Source of the DNA: Candidatus Dormiibacterota bacterium
Lineage (GTDB): Bacteria; Chloroflexota; Dormibacteria; Dormibacterales; Dormibacteraceae
Length of the DNA: 8,748 bases
Assembly (NCBI GenBank): GCA_003151665.1
Contig: PLYD01000033.1
Span: forward strand, 1-8,748
Direction of reading: 5' to 3'
The translations under genes and the position numbers were made by a program. Every line of letters starts with the position of its first letter. The first letter of the stretch is position 1. The notes under the pieces were generated by a model, which did not search any database, had not been told where the DNA came from, and saw nothing but the letters and a program-made list of their open reading frames with translations. Shown in pieces: positions 1 to 6,410 of the stretch.

Positions 1-25
1 TTCGCGTAGCGCCAAGGGCGGAAGT

Positions 26-556
26 TCAATCGCTTGTGAGGTCGCCGGTCTGGCCCGGGTCGAGCGAGACCGATTTGAGCTTGCCGCGATCGATCCCCTC
101 AGCCGTGAGCGCGGTGGCGAGCTCGATACCGAGAATGTCGCTGGCCGGCAATCGGCCGAGCTTTGCCTTGGCGAACGCGCCGGGCGAGGGGAAATCAGAG
201 TCGGCGCGGTAGTAAACCGCCGCGCCGCTCTGCTGAAAGATCGGCGCCAGCAGCAACAGCGGCAGGCCCTGGGCGGTGCGGACGACGAGCTCGGCGGTGC
301 CGGTGCCGAATTGGGCGCGGCCCTCGGTCACCTCGAGCACCGGATCGATCGGCGCCTCGCCGCGGCCCGCTCCTGGCTTGATCTCGACCGTGAGCCCAGA
401 ATCGCGATAAAACCCCTGCCACAGCGCCGCGTATTAGCTGGCGAACTCGTATTGCGCCGGGCCGTGCAGCTGGAGCACGAGCTTGTCGGCGGCGCTCGCG
501 GCGCCGGCAACCACCAGCGCCGCCAGGACAGTGGCGACGGCCATCAATCTCGACAT
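26..556 (-). pseudogene. NMT1/THI5-like ABC transporter solute-binding protein, broken
   Basis: The reading frame starts at ATG 556 with GGGAGG four bases upstream. It encodes a signal peptide (about residues 1-22, ending AGAASA), then DKLVLQLHGPAQYEFAS, a TAA stop at 436-434 (codon 41), and continues in the same frame as YAALWQGFYRDSGLTVEIKPG. That is the usual N-lobe of NMT1/THI5-type periplasmic binding proteins, where the family has a second aromatic before YAAL, so the stop most simply replaces a Tyr codon. The rest (EGRAQFGTGTAEL, the LLLLAPIFQQSGAAVYY stretch, and LGRLPASDIL) fits the ligand-binding core of the family. A second stop at 28-26, after about 176 codons, comes where the family normally continues to about 300 residues. 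The last residues before it (GQTGDLTSD) already look off-family, so a frameshift near position 40 is likely. The product would have bound a small organic ligand for uptake or sensing; the ligand cannot be told. An isolated ATG-less restart after the stop is unlikely to be functional. Confidence 0.82.
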
Positions 557-692
557 CGCGCCTCCCGGCTCGTGACCACCCAGCGACCGATTTCTTCACT
601 GGGCACCGACGCCGCGGCGCCATGTCAGCGCGAAATCGCGGCGAGATCAATCGCCGCCAATGTCCCGCCGATAGCCCTTGGAGTCGGCCCGC

Positions 693-1706
693 CTAGTGAT
701 AGCCGATCCCGCCGCGCACCTTGCCGCGAAACACCCAGTACGACCATGCGGTGTAGCCGAGGATCAGCGGCAGGAGGAACAGCGTGCCGACCATCAGGAA
801 GGCCTGCGAGCGCGGAGCGGCGGCGGCGTCCCACAGCGTGATCGCGGGCGGCACGATCATTGGCCACAGGCTGATCGCGAGCCCGGCATATCCCATCGCG
901 AACAGCCCGACCGCGGCGATAAAGGGCAGGAACTCGGCGCCGCGTTGCAATGCCAGCCACAACCGCCAAGCGATCGCCGCCGTGACGATCGGCACCGGGC
1001 TCAAAAGGATGATGTTGGGCCAGGAGAACCAGCGCTGGGCGATGCGCGGGTCGAGAAACGGCGTCCACAGGCTAACCGCCGCCATCGCCGCGAGCACGCC
1101 GGCGGTCAGCCAGACGGCCTGACGACGCGCCCACAGCTGAAGCATGCCGTCGGTCTTGATCAAGAGCCAAGTGGCGCCCAACAGCGCATAGCCACAGAGC
1201 AGCCCGATCGCGGTCAAGAGGCAGAACGGGGTCAGCCAGTCGAAGGCGCCGCCGACGAAGCGGCGGCCCTCCACCGCGAAGCCCTGGACGAAGGTGCCGA
1301 GCACGATGCCCTGGGCGAGCGTTGCCGTCACCGACCCGTAATGGAAGGCGGCGTTCCAGCGGCGCCGGCCGACCGGTCCCGCCGTAAAGCGCAGCTCGAA
1401 GCTGATGCCGCGGAAAATCAGCGCCAGCAGCATAATGAGGATCGGGAAATAGAGCGCCGGCAGGATGACCGCATAGGCGAGCGGGAAGGCGGCGAAGAGC
1501 CCGACCCCGCCGAGCACGAGCCAGGTCTCGTTGCCGTCCCAGATCGGCGCGACCGAATTCATCATCAAATCGCGCGCCTCCTCGCCCGGCGCGGCGCGGA
1601 AGAGGATGCCGACGCCGAGGTCGAACCCATCCATCAGCACATACATGAAGACGCCGAAGCCGAGGATCAGCGTCCAAATCGGCACGAAATCGAAGGGCGC
1701 AATCAT
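693..1706 (-). CDS. cydB: Cytochrome bd-type (CIO) quinol oxidase subunit II
   Basis: This gene encodes 337 residues, the normal length for CydB/CioB. It is the partner of the haem-bearing subunit in the inner-membrane oxidase that reduces O2 to water with quinol. Family marks are the first helix ending YVLMDGFDLGVGIL (22-35), SVAPIWDGNETWLVLGG (51-67) and the following AFPLAYAVILPALYFPIL (73-90). About eight to nine hydrophobic helices alternate with short loops, ending in a basic tail (RGKVRGGIGYH). The start is ATG 1706, which overlaps the cydA stop as ATGA, so translation is probably coupled; the Shine-Dalgarno is weak. No cydX-like small ORF is visible in the 136 bases downstream, as is usual for CIO-type operons. 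It is intact. The subfamily (CioB rather than classical CydB) is inferred from the short Q-loop of its partner. Confidence 0.96.
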   Translation of the reverse strand: MIAPFDFVPIWTLILGFGVFMYVLMDGFDLGVGILFRAAPGEEARDLMMNSVAPIWDGNETWLVLGGVGLFAAFPLAYAVILPALYFPILIMLLALIFRGISFELRFTAGPVGRRRWNAAFHYGSVTATLAQGIVLGTFVQGFAVEGRRFVGGAFDWLTPFCLLTAIGLLCGYALLGATWLLIKTDGMLQLWARRQAVWLTAGVLAAMAAVSLWTPFLDPRIAQRWFSWPNIILLSPVPIVTAAIAWRLWLALQRGAEFLPFIAAVGLFAMGYAGLAISLWPMIVPPAITLWDAAAAPRSQAFLMVGTLFLLPLILGYTAWSYWVFRGKVRGGIGYH

Positions 1707-3115
1707 TCCGGTCGCTCGGGTCCCGCGGCGCCCGCCGCGGCGCGCGCCGGCAAGGGCCGCTGCAGCCCCTCGATCGGCCGCTCCGGCCGATCGCCGTCCT
1801 CGCTCGGGCCGGCGCGGACCAGCGCACGCAGGTAATAGAGGCTGACCGGAAAGACCACGAGATACACGGCGACATACAGCGCCAGCGAGGCGAGCACCTC
1901 GCCGCCGCTGAGCGACGGGGTGACCGCATCGGCGGTGCGCAGCTGGTGGTAGACGACCCAGGGCTGGCGCCCGGTTTCGGTCACCACCCAGCCGGCGATC
2001 ACCGCGACAAAACCAAGCGGCAAACTCCATTCGCAGGCCAAGAGGAACCAGCGCCGATCGTAAAGCTCGCTGCGCCAGCGCAGCCAGTTGCCGACGATCA
2101 CGATCGCCAGCATCAAGAAGCCGATCCCGACCATGACCCGGAAGGTCCAGAACACGATCGCGACCGGCGGCCGGTCGGCCGGCGGCCATTCCTTGAGGCC
2201 GCGCACCGTGCCGGAGAGGCTGTGGGTCAGGATAAGGCTGCCGAGATAGGGGATCTCGACCGCCGCGCGCGTCGTCTCCGCTGCTTCGTCCGGCCAGCCG
2301 AAGAGGATCAGCGGCATGCCGTCCTTTGTCTCCCAATCGCCCTCCATCGCGGCCACCTTCTCGGGCTGGTAACGCAACGTGTTGAGGCCGTGCTGGTCGC
2401 CGAGCACTATCTGCAGCGGCACCAGCACACTCAAGAGCCACAAGGTCATCGACAGCATTCGCCGGCTCTCGGGGAGGGCACGGCCGCGCCGCATATAACC
2501 GGCGGCGACGGCCATCACGACAAACCCGGTCGTCACCAAAAAGGCGTTGACCGTGTGAGCGAGGCGGTAGGGAAAGGACGGGTTGAACACCACCGCCCAC
2601 CAATCCGCCGGGGAAAAGCGGCCGTCGACGATTTCGAAACCCGCCGGCGTCTGCATCCATGAATTCGCGGCGAGGATCCAGAACGCGGAAAACAGCGTGC
2701 CGGCGGCGACCGTCAGTGCGGCGACGACAAGCGCCCATTGCGGCACCAGGGCGCGGCCGAATAGCAGCACCCCGAGTAAACTCGCTTCGAGAAAGAAGGC
2801 GGTCAACACCTCGTAGGCCATCAGCGGCCCAATGACGTTGGCCGTCAAATCCGAGAAGCGGCTCCAATTGGTGCCGAACTGGAACGGCATGACGATCCCC
2901 GAGACGACGCCGAGCCCGAAGGAGATCGCAAAAATCCTCAGCCAGAACGCCGAAATGCGGAAATAAACCCGGTCGCCGGTGCGCCAATAGCGCCATTCGA
3001 GCAGAGCGATGTAGCAGGACAGCCCGATCGTGAACGCCGGCAACAGGATGTGCAGCGCGATGACCCAGAAGAATTGCAGGCGTGACAGGAGGACGGGATC
3101 GAGGGTCATCGCCAT
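1703..3115 (-). CDS. cydA: Cytochrome bd-type (CIO) quinol oxidase subunit I
   Basis: This 470-residue inner-membrane subunit carries the quinol site and all three haems of a bd-type terminal oxidase. The key residues can be matched to E. coli CydA: His22 (haem b595), Glu102 and Glu110 (proton path), His187 (RLAHTVNAF) and Met328 (FWTFRVMVGIG) for haem b558, Lys253/Glu258 (QPEKVAAMEGDWET) in the Q-loop, and Glu380 in the TETGRQPW motif. Only about 70 residues separate Glu258 from Met328, against about 136 in E. coli, so the Q-loop is the short form of cyanide-insensitive oxidases (CioA). The C-terminus ends in a proline/alanine-rich cytoplasmic tail (about 435-470). The start is set at ATG 3115; ATG 3109 (MTLDPVLLSR) is equally possible, since neither has a clear Shine-Dalgarno. 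It lies 83 bases downstream of the dihaem cytochrome gene and overlaps cydB by 4 nt. Such oxidases usually work at low oxygen or under cyanide, NO or sulfide stress. Confidence 0.96.
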   Translation of the reverse strand: MAMTLDPVLLSRLQFFWVIALHILLPAFTIGLSCYIALLEWRYWRTGDRVYFRISAFWLRIFAISFGLGVVSGIVMPFQFGTNWSRFSDLTANVIGPLMAYEVLTAFFLEASLLGVLLFGRALVPQWALVVAALTVAAGTLFSAFWILAANSWMQTPAGFEIVDGRFSPADWWAVVFNPSFPYRLAHTVNAFLVTTGFVVMAVAAGYMRRGRALPESRRMLSMTLWLLSVLVPLQIVLGDQHGLNTLRYQPEKVAAMEGDWETKDGMPLILFGWPDEAAETTRAAVEIPYLGSLILTHSLSGTVRGLKEWPPADRPPVAIVFWTFRVMVGIGFLMLAIVIVGNWLRWRSELYDRRWFLLACEWSLPLGFVAVIAGWVVTETGRQPWVVYHQLRTADAVTPSLSGGEVLASLALYVAVYLVVFPVSLYYLRALVRAGPSEDGDRPERPIEGLQRPLPARAAAGAAGPERPE

Positions 3116-3198
3116 GCCGAGTTGCCGAGCCCTTAGGGGCCAAGACGGTTCCTACGATTTATACCGACGGAGGCGGCTTCAGGCCTACGGATTTCTTC

Positions 3199-4602
3199 TC
3201 AAAGTGCCCGCAGGAACTGCACCAAATCCTGCTTCTCCGGCACCGTCAGCTTCGTGCCCAGGACCAGATTGAAGAATTCGACCGTGTCCTCCAGGGTCAG
3301 CAGCCGGCCGTCATGCAGATAGGGTGGCGTGTCCTTCACGCCGCGCAGCAGCAAGGTCTTGATCGGGCCGTCGCCGGCAGCGAACATGTTGTTGATCATC
3401 ACCGGCTTGTAGAAGCGCTCAGTCTGCAAATTGTGCATGCTGTTGTCGGTGTAGTAGGGCGGCACGTGACACGCCGCACATTGGCCCTTGCCGAAGAAGA
3501 CCGCCTGCCCGCGCAGTTCGGCCGGCGTCGCCGTGGCCGGGTCGAGCTTGCCAAAGACGTCGAGCTTGGGTGCCGGGGGAAAGTCCAGCATCTCCTGAAC
3601 CTCGGCCATGTCGTGGACCTGGCTGCCGCGTTCCAGAATGTTGACGCCCTTTTTCGTGGCAATGACCGGATCGCCGTCGAAATATGCCGCACGCTGCTCG
3701 AATTCGGTGAAGTCCTCGACCGATTTCAGCGCCCGCTGCGAGCCGAACAGCCGCTGGATGTTCACGCCGCGCAGCGTCGGCGTGTCGATGCGATGGCGGT
3801 ATTCCTGCGGCCGGGCATCGCCCGCCTCGTGGGTCGCGGCGTTGGTGTGCCCGTTCGCGTGGCAGTCGAAGCAGGCGACGCCGCGGCTCGGCTTCGCCGA
3901 GCGGCGATCCTCGGTTTGGTTGAATTGCTGCTGGGCAAACGGCGTCACCAGGAGGCGCAGCCCTTCGAGCTGCTTGGGATTGAGGATGCCGTTGAAAACC
4001 TCGTAATAATTGCCGATCGTTACCAGCTTGCCCTGCGAGACATCCCCCAGATCGGGCCGCGTGGTCAGGTAGATAGGCGGGGGAAACTCGGGCAGGAAAT
4101 GGTCGGGGATATCGAAGTCCAGATCGAAGCGGGTGAGGTCGCGCGCCTCCTGCTTCAGGATTTCGTCGATTTCGAACTTGGGAAAGACCATGCCGCCTTC
4201 CGGATGATTGGGGTGCGGCAGCGGGTAGAAGCCTTTGGGAAAGAGGCTCTTGTCCCGGATGTCGGCCGGGCTCGTCGCGGCCAGCTGGTCCCAGGTCGTA
4301 CCGGCCGGCAGCTTTACCCGGACGCCCTCTTGCAGAGGCTTGCCCCGCGACATCGTCGCACCCTGCGCCGGGCGGTTGGCGAGGTCGTAGCGCTCGGCGA
4401 GAAATTCGGTGTGCGCTTTCTCGATATCCGGCTTGGCGGCCGTCATGCGCGCCATGATCGACGCGAAGGGCTCCTTGATGTCGACCGGCATATAACTGGT
4501 CGCACCGCGCTGCTCCTGTTGCGCAAAGGCGAGGCTGATCGCGCCAAGAACACAGGTCGTCGCCAGCACCGCACCGATCCGCTTCACTCGCGATGGCTTC
4601 AT
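3199..4602 (-). CDS. Secreted dihaem c-type cytochrome (cytochrome c peroxidase/MauG-like, 'cytochrome B6' of databases)
   Basis: This gene encodes a 467-residue exported cytochrome with two covalent haem sites, CFDCH (244-248) and CAACH (375-379). The C-terminal PPYLHDGRLLTLEDTVEFFN (426-445) is the hallmark of the CCP/MauG dihaem superfamily. Residues 1-27 form a signal peptide (basic MKPSRVKR, hydrophobic core, ending SLAFA). ATG 4602 is preferred over ATG 4629 because GGAG lies eight bases upstream and the signal peptide then starts normally. The N-terminal 200 residues, with proline-rich PLPHPNHPEGGMVFPKFEIDEI, are specific to a proteobacterial subfamily often labelled 'cytochrome B6'. 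That label is misleading: there is no membrane cytochrome b fold. Its reaction is unknown. Periplasmic peroxide reduction or oxidation of a protein or small substrate are the family precedents. It is the first gene before cydAB in the same direction, so a shared role in electron flow is plausible but not shown. Confidence 0.9.
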   Translation of the reverse strand: MKPSRVKRIGAVLATTCVLGAISLAFAQQEQRGATSYMPVDIKEPFASIMARMTAAKPDIEKAHTEFLAERYDLANRPAQGATMSRGKPLQEGVRVKLPAGTTWDQLAATSPADIRDKSLFPKGFYPLPHPNHPEGGMVFPKFEIDEILKQEARDLTRFDLDFDIPDHFLPEFPPPIYLTTRPDLGDVSQGKLVTIGNYYEVFNGILNPKQLEGLRLLVTPFAQQQFNQTEDRRSAKPSRGVACFDCHANGHTNAATHEAGDARPQEYRHRIDTPTLRGVNIQRLFGSQRALKSVEDFTEFEQRAAYFDGDPVIATKKGVNILERGSQVHDMAEVQEMLDFPPAPKLDVFGKLDPATATPAELRGQAVFFGKGQCAACHVPPYYTDNSMHNLQTERFYKPVMINNMFAAGDGPIKTLLLRGVKDTPPYLHDGRLLTLEDTVEFFNLVLGTKLTVPEKQDLVQFLRAL

Positions 4603-4637
4603 CCCGATTTCTCCGAAGCGGGGGGTCAACTACCCTA

Positions 4638-4651
4638 TTGATCCGTATCGG
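4638..4651. promoter_or_regulatory. Candidate FNR/FixK-type box upstream of the dihaem cytochrome gene
   Basis: The sequence TTGAT-CCGT-ATCGG matches eight of the ten defined bases of the FNR/FixK/Anr consensus TTGAT-N4-ATCAA. It is centred about 42 bases upstream of ATG 4602, in the only intergenic gap that could drive the cytochrome-cydAB block. Low-oxygen control by this regulator family is well known for bd oxidases. The position would place an activated start site almost at the start codon, so the site may instead repress or serve a more distal promoter. This is one motif match without a clear -10. Confidence 0.35.
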
Positions 4652-4661
4652 TTATCTTATC

Positions 4662-4690
4662 CCTAGATGAGCCGGAATTCCCGGGATTCC
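4662..4690. mobile_element. Possible terminal end of the IS1380-type remnant
   Basis: Beyond the stop of the transposase fragment, about 210 bases of non-coding DNA lead to a segment beginning CCTAGATGAGCC and containing GGAAT-T-CCCGGG-ATTCC (4674-4690), a near-perfect dyad around CCCGGG. The location, 59 bases upstream of the dihaem cytochrome start and just past the transposase C-terminus, is where the terminal repeat of the insertion sequence would be expected. No matching opposite end exists in the window, so this is inference only. Confidence 0.3.
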
Positions 4691-4873
4691 TAGTCAATGG
4701 GTGACATCTTCTGCCTCATGGGGGCGCTGTCGCAACGAAATTCGATTGCGACCGCCTCTGTTCGCAGCCAAACCATCGGATCGCCCGCCTGGTAATGCCG
4801 GAACCCGCCGCTTTTCGATGATCAAGGCGCACCCCTGCCGTCGTCGTCTGTCGCATCTGACCCCATTTCCCGG

Positions 4874-5039
4874 TCATGCTGGCGCGGGCGGTGCCCGCAA
4901 CTGGGCGATCCCGCAAAATGTCCTTGAACATCTGTCGTGGCACCGCGACCTCGGCCATCTGGAACGTAACGTAACGCCCGTGGCTAACCACCTTGGGGCC
5001 GATCTTGATCAACTTCTCCCGTAAGCTGGTCAGCGACCA
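4874..5039 (-). pseudogene. IS1380-family transposase, C-terminal remnant with frameshift
   Basis: Read on the minus strand, 5039-4911 encodes WSLTSLREKLIKIGPKVV followed by SHGRYVTFQMAEVAVPRQ and MFKDILR. This is the characteristic C-terminal segment of IS1380-type (DDE) transposases. At 4910 the frame is lost. Reading on from 4909 in the shifted frame gives IAQLRAPPAPA and a TGA at 4876-4874, the usual family ending. Restoring a CTG codon (ILR-L-IAQLR) would need two bases, so a 2-bp deletion or 1-bp gain are the simplest causes. Everything N-terminal to the Trp, including the catalytic DDE residues, is absent and is replaced by PAP2 phosphatase sequence on the other strand. The element is dead. 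The family call comes from recalled sequence resemblance. Confidence 0.78.
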
Positions 5040-5280
5040 TGGCTCCGCGGTCTTGGGCATCGCCATCGTCGCGGCGTTTGCCCTTCATGCCTTGCCCCGT
5101 CGCAGGCTTCTTTTCGGACTTCTGGCATTGCTGATCTGCCGGTCGCGCATTTTTGTCGGCACCCACTATCTAACCGATGTCCTCAGCGGCGGTCTCAAGG
5201 GCCTGGTTGCGGCCATGTTGGTGTGGCGATTCTATCGGGAGGGATCGCGGCTCGATCGCTTCGCCACGGGGATCCTGTGA
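5032..5280 (+). pseudogene. PAP2-family phosphatase, C-terminal fragment
   Basis: From SDHGSAVLGIA (5032 on) the plus strand encodes the second half of a PAP2 phosphatase. There is a SDH element corresponding to the PSGH/PSDH motif, a hydrophobic helix, then SRIFVGTHYLTD, which matches the SR-x5-H-x3-D signature carrying the catalytic histidine, and a final helix ending FATGIL before TGA 5278-5280. The first motif (KxxxxxxRP), the proline before SDH and all N-terminal helices are missing. Upstream sequence is the IS1380-type transposase read on the opposite strand. An in-frame ATG at 4993 exists but lies inside transposase sequence, so a translated product would be a chimera without a full active site. 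The intact enzyme would have been a membrane phosphatase acting on lipid phosphates such as undecaprenyl diphosphate or phosphatidate. The break point falls within about 5025-5042, where the two readings overlap. Confidence 0.8.
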
Positions 5281-5372
5281 CGTGGCGAGATGCCAACGGT
5301 CGCGCGGGCGAGGAGGGATATGCGGTCAGGAAAGGCCTAAACGCCCAGATTACTTGAAGGACCGCTACGGGT

Positions 5373-5421
5373 CCGAGCCCGGTGGCCCCTTCGTCGTCAT
5401 GCGAACGGCAGCAATCGGCGC
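5373..5421 (+). repeat. 49-bp repeat, copy 1 (inverted relative to copy 2)
   Basis: The 49 bases from CCGAGCCCGGTGGCCCCTTC to GCAGCAATCGGCGC are identical to the reverse complement of 8591-8639. Flanking bases differ on both sides. It lies in non-coding sequence. It may be a dispersed intergenic repeat of this genome; no transposase is linked to it directly. Confidence 0.9.
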
Positions 5422-5875
5422 AACCTGGCCGCTGGCTCCGGCTTCGGCGAAGGACAGCTCGCCACCCACCCCGGCAGTTCGCTGCTGGCCGCCCTGAACG
5501 CCGGGTTTGGGCGCCGACACCCGCCGTTCGTCCCAACGCGGGCAGGTGGCTGGGCTCGACCCCAACCGGAAGTTCCACCTAACCCTGCTCGTCCGATGAG
5601 CTTCAAACATCGCTGCCGCTCCTGCGGAAGCCCTTTCACATAGCGCCACTTGCGCAACATCTCCAGGAACTTCTGTACACCGAGGTGCATTAAGGCCAGC
5701 AGCAGGGTTAAAGCACAGGATTAATCTAATGATTCTCCTATCTCTGGTAAGTCAGGGTCTTTCTAATGAGCTTTCGTTATTCGGCGTTCAAGACCGCCAG
5801 AGAGCGTTTCGGCCTTCTCAACCGTATGCTGTCTCCCTACTAGTCTAGTGGCCGGTGGCAATCGGGACGCCAGGG

Positions 5876-5893
5876 GCGCGGCCGCGGTCGCGC
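5876..5893 (-). terminator. GC-rich hairpin just after the 24-aa gene
   Basis: GCGCG and CGCGC (5876-5880 and 5889-5893) pair around GCCGCGGT, which can extend the stem. It starts three bases after the stop of the small gene on the minus strand. No T-run follows, so it is at best a weak or Rho-assisted terminator or an mRNA-stabilising end. Confidence 0.3.
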
Positions 5894-5895
5894 GT

Positions 5896-5970
5896 TCAAT
5901 GGAAAATGAGATAGCCGATGATCAGCACCGGGATCGGCACACCGAGACCCCATAAAAGTAAGTATTTCAT
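5896..5970 (-). CDS. 24-residue hydrophobic membrane protein
   Basis: ATG 5970 follows AAAGGAG (5985-5979) with an eight-base spacer, the best ribosome binding site in the window. The product is MKYLLLWGLGVP followed by IPVLIIGYLIFH: one positive charge near the start, then a nearly uninterrupted apolar stretch with a Val-Pro-Ile-Pro kink, long enough to span or lie in the inner membrane once. No known domain is visible. I have the impression of similar tiny MKYLLLW-type proteins in other alphaproteobacteria, but I cannot verify it. A longer in-frame reading from 6186 exists, but its extra residues look random and would bypass the strong Shine-Dalgarno. Upstream are a dyad (6022-6042) and a candidate EcfG promoter (6112-6137), suggesting stress-induced expression. 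All flanking genes are broken, yet this one has intact signals. Function is unknown. Confidence 0.72.
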   Translation of the reverse strand: MKYLLLWGLGVPIPVLIIGYLIFH

Positions 5971-6021
5971 TTGACTGACTCCTTTATCAATCCAACCAAG
6001 GGGAAGTTCAAACATCGGAGC

Positions 6022-6042
6022 AGCGGATGAAATCCATCCGCT
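6022..6042. promoter_or_regulatory. Perfect 8-bp dyad in the leader of the 24-aa gene
   Basis: AGCGGATG, five bases, then CATCCGCT form a perfect inverted repeat. It lies 52 bases upstream of ATG 5970 and downstream of the candidate promoter, so it could be an operator or a hairpin in the untranslated leader. No regulator gene is adjacent. Confidence 0.5.
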
Positions 6043-6111
6043 CCCTCGCGTGGATTCCCTGCCCGCTTTTGCTGTGCTCAGTGAGACGCGGTTACTTTCG
6101 CACATATGTAT

Positions 6112-6137
6112 AACTGTTCGATAGCGGACAAAGTTCC
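6112..6137 (-). promoter_or_regulatory. Candidate EcfG (general stress) promoter
   Basis: On the minus strand, GGAAC (6137-6133), a 17-base spacer and AGTT (6115-6112) match the alphaproteobacterial EcfG consensus, GGAAC-N16/17-cGTT, in all but one base. It points at the 24-aa gene and predicts a leader of roughly 130 bases. The motif is short, so a chance match is possible, although orientation and location are right. Confidence 0.5.
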
Positions 6138-6266
6138 CGATCGGACATCTGGAGGACGAAGCGGCGGCGAAGCTGCATTTGTCCATCGAAGAACTCCGTC
6201 ACGCGTGGTAATGTTGGGGGCGCTTTCGAGTCAGGCCCTTGCGATCGCGCCGCACCCACAACGCAG

Positions 6267-6410
6267 GCGGAACGGCAACTCGCCGCGGTCGTCGCTACCG
6301 ATATCGCCGGCTACTCGCGCCTGATGGGGGCGGACGAGGAGGGGACGCTCGCCCAGCTCAAGGCGTGCCGGCGTGAGCTGATCGATCCCGGCATCGCCCG
6401 CCACCGCGGC
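6267..6410 (+). pseudogene. Class III adenylate/guanylate cyclase, N-terminal fragment
   Basis: The plus strand encodes AERQLAAVVATDIAGYSRLM followed by GADEEGTLAQLKACRREL and IDPGIARHRG. This is the opening of the CHD-type catalytic domain typical of alphaproteobacterial cyclases: the DIAGYSRLM segment holds the first metal-binding aspartate. The family then normally continues to a GDG-containing strand, but here homology stops abruptly at 6410 and the sequence becomes the reverse strand of a GDT1-type gene. No in-frame ATG or ribosome binding site precedes the homology, and the second metal-binding Asp and purine-selecting residues are absent. It cannot be an active cyclase. Confidence 0.8.

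Larger units (their letters stand above)
5281..5895. other. Gene-poor stretch between the PAP2 fragment and the small membrane protein gene
   Basis: I find no ORF here with recognisable protein sequence. It holds one copy of a 49-bp repeat (5373-5421) and then GC-rich sequence to about 5585. A short minus-strand reading at 5690-5590 (MHLGVQKFLEMLRKWRYVKG...) has no Shine-Dalgarno and no family I recognise. A stretch at about 5700-5850 is clearly more AT-rich than its surroundings, suggesting foreign or decayed DNA. Confidence 0.5.

Noticed and set aside
575..605. CCCAG...CTGGG inverted repeat after cydB, as a terminator
   Set aside because: The stem is only five bases with a 13-base loop and no T-run follows on the minus strand.
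678..1835. Long plus-strand open frame of 385 codons opposite cydB
   Set aside because: It is rich in Arg, Gln, Glu and Asp, has no recognisable domain and lies entirely antisense to well-supported cydB/cydA. It is a GC-driven shadow.
693..3143. One 816-codon minus-strand frame appearing to fuse cydA and cydB
   Set aside because: Only its last 337 codons are CydB; the rest is cydA read in the wrong frame. True cydA is in another frame and ends with ATGA at the cydB start.
3082..4641. Plus-strand open frame of 519 codons opposite the dihaem cytochrome gene
   Set aside because: The minus strand carries haem motifs, a signal peptide and a good ribosome binding site; the plus-strand product resembles no known family.
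5896..6186. A 96-residue version of the small membrane protein
   Set aside because: Residues before the internal Met look random, the extension spans the candidate promoter and dyad, and the strong Shine-Dalgarno belongs to ATG 5970.
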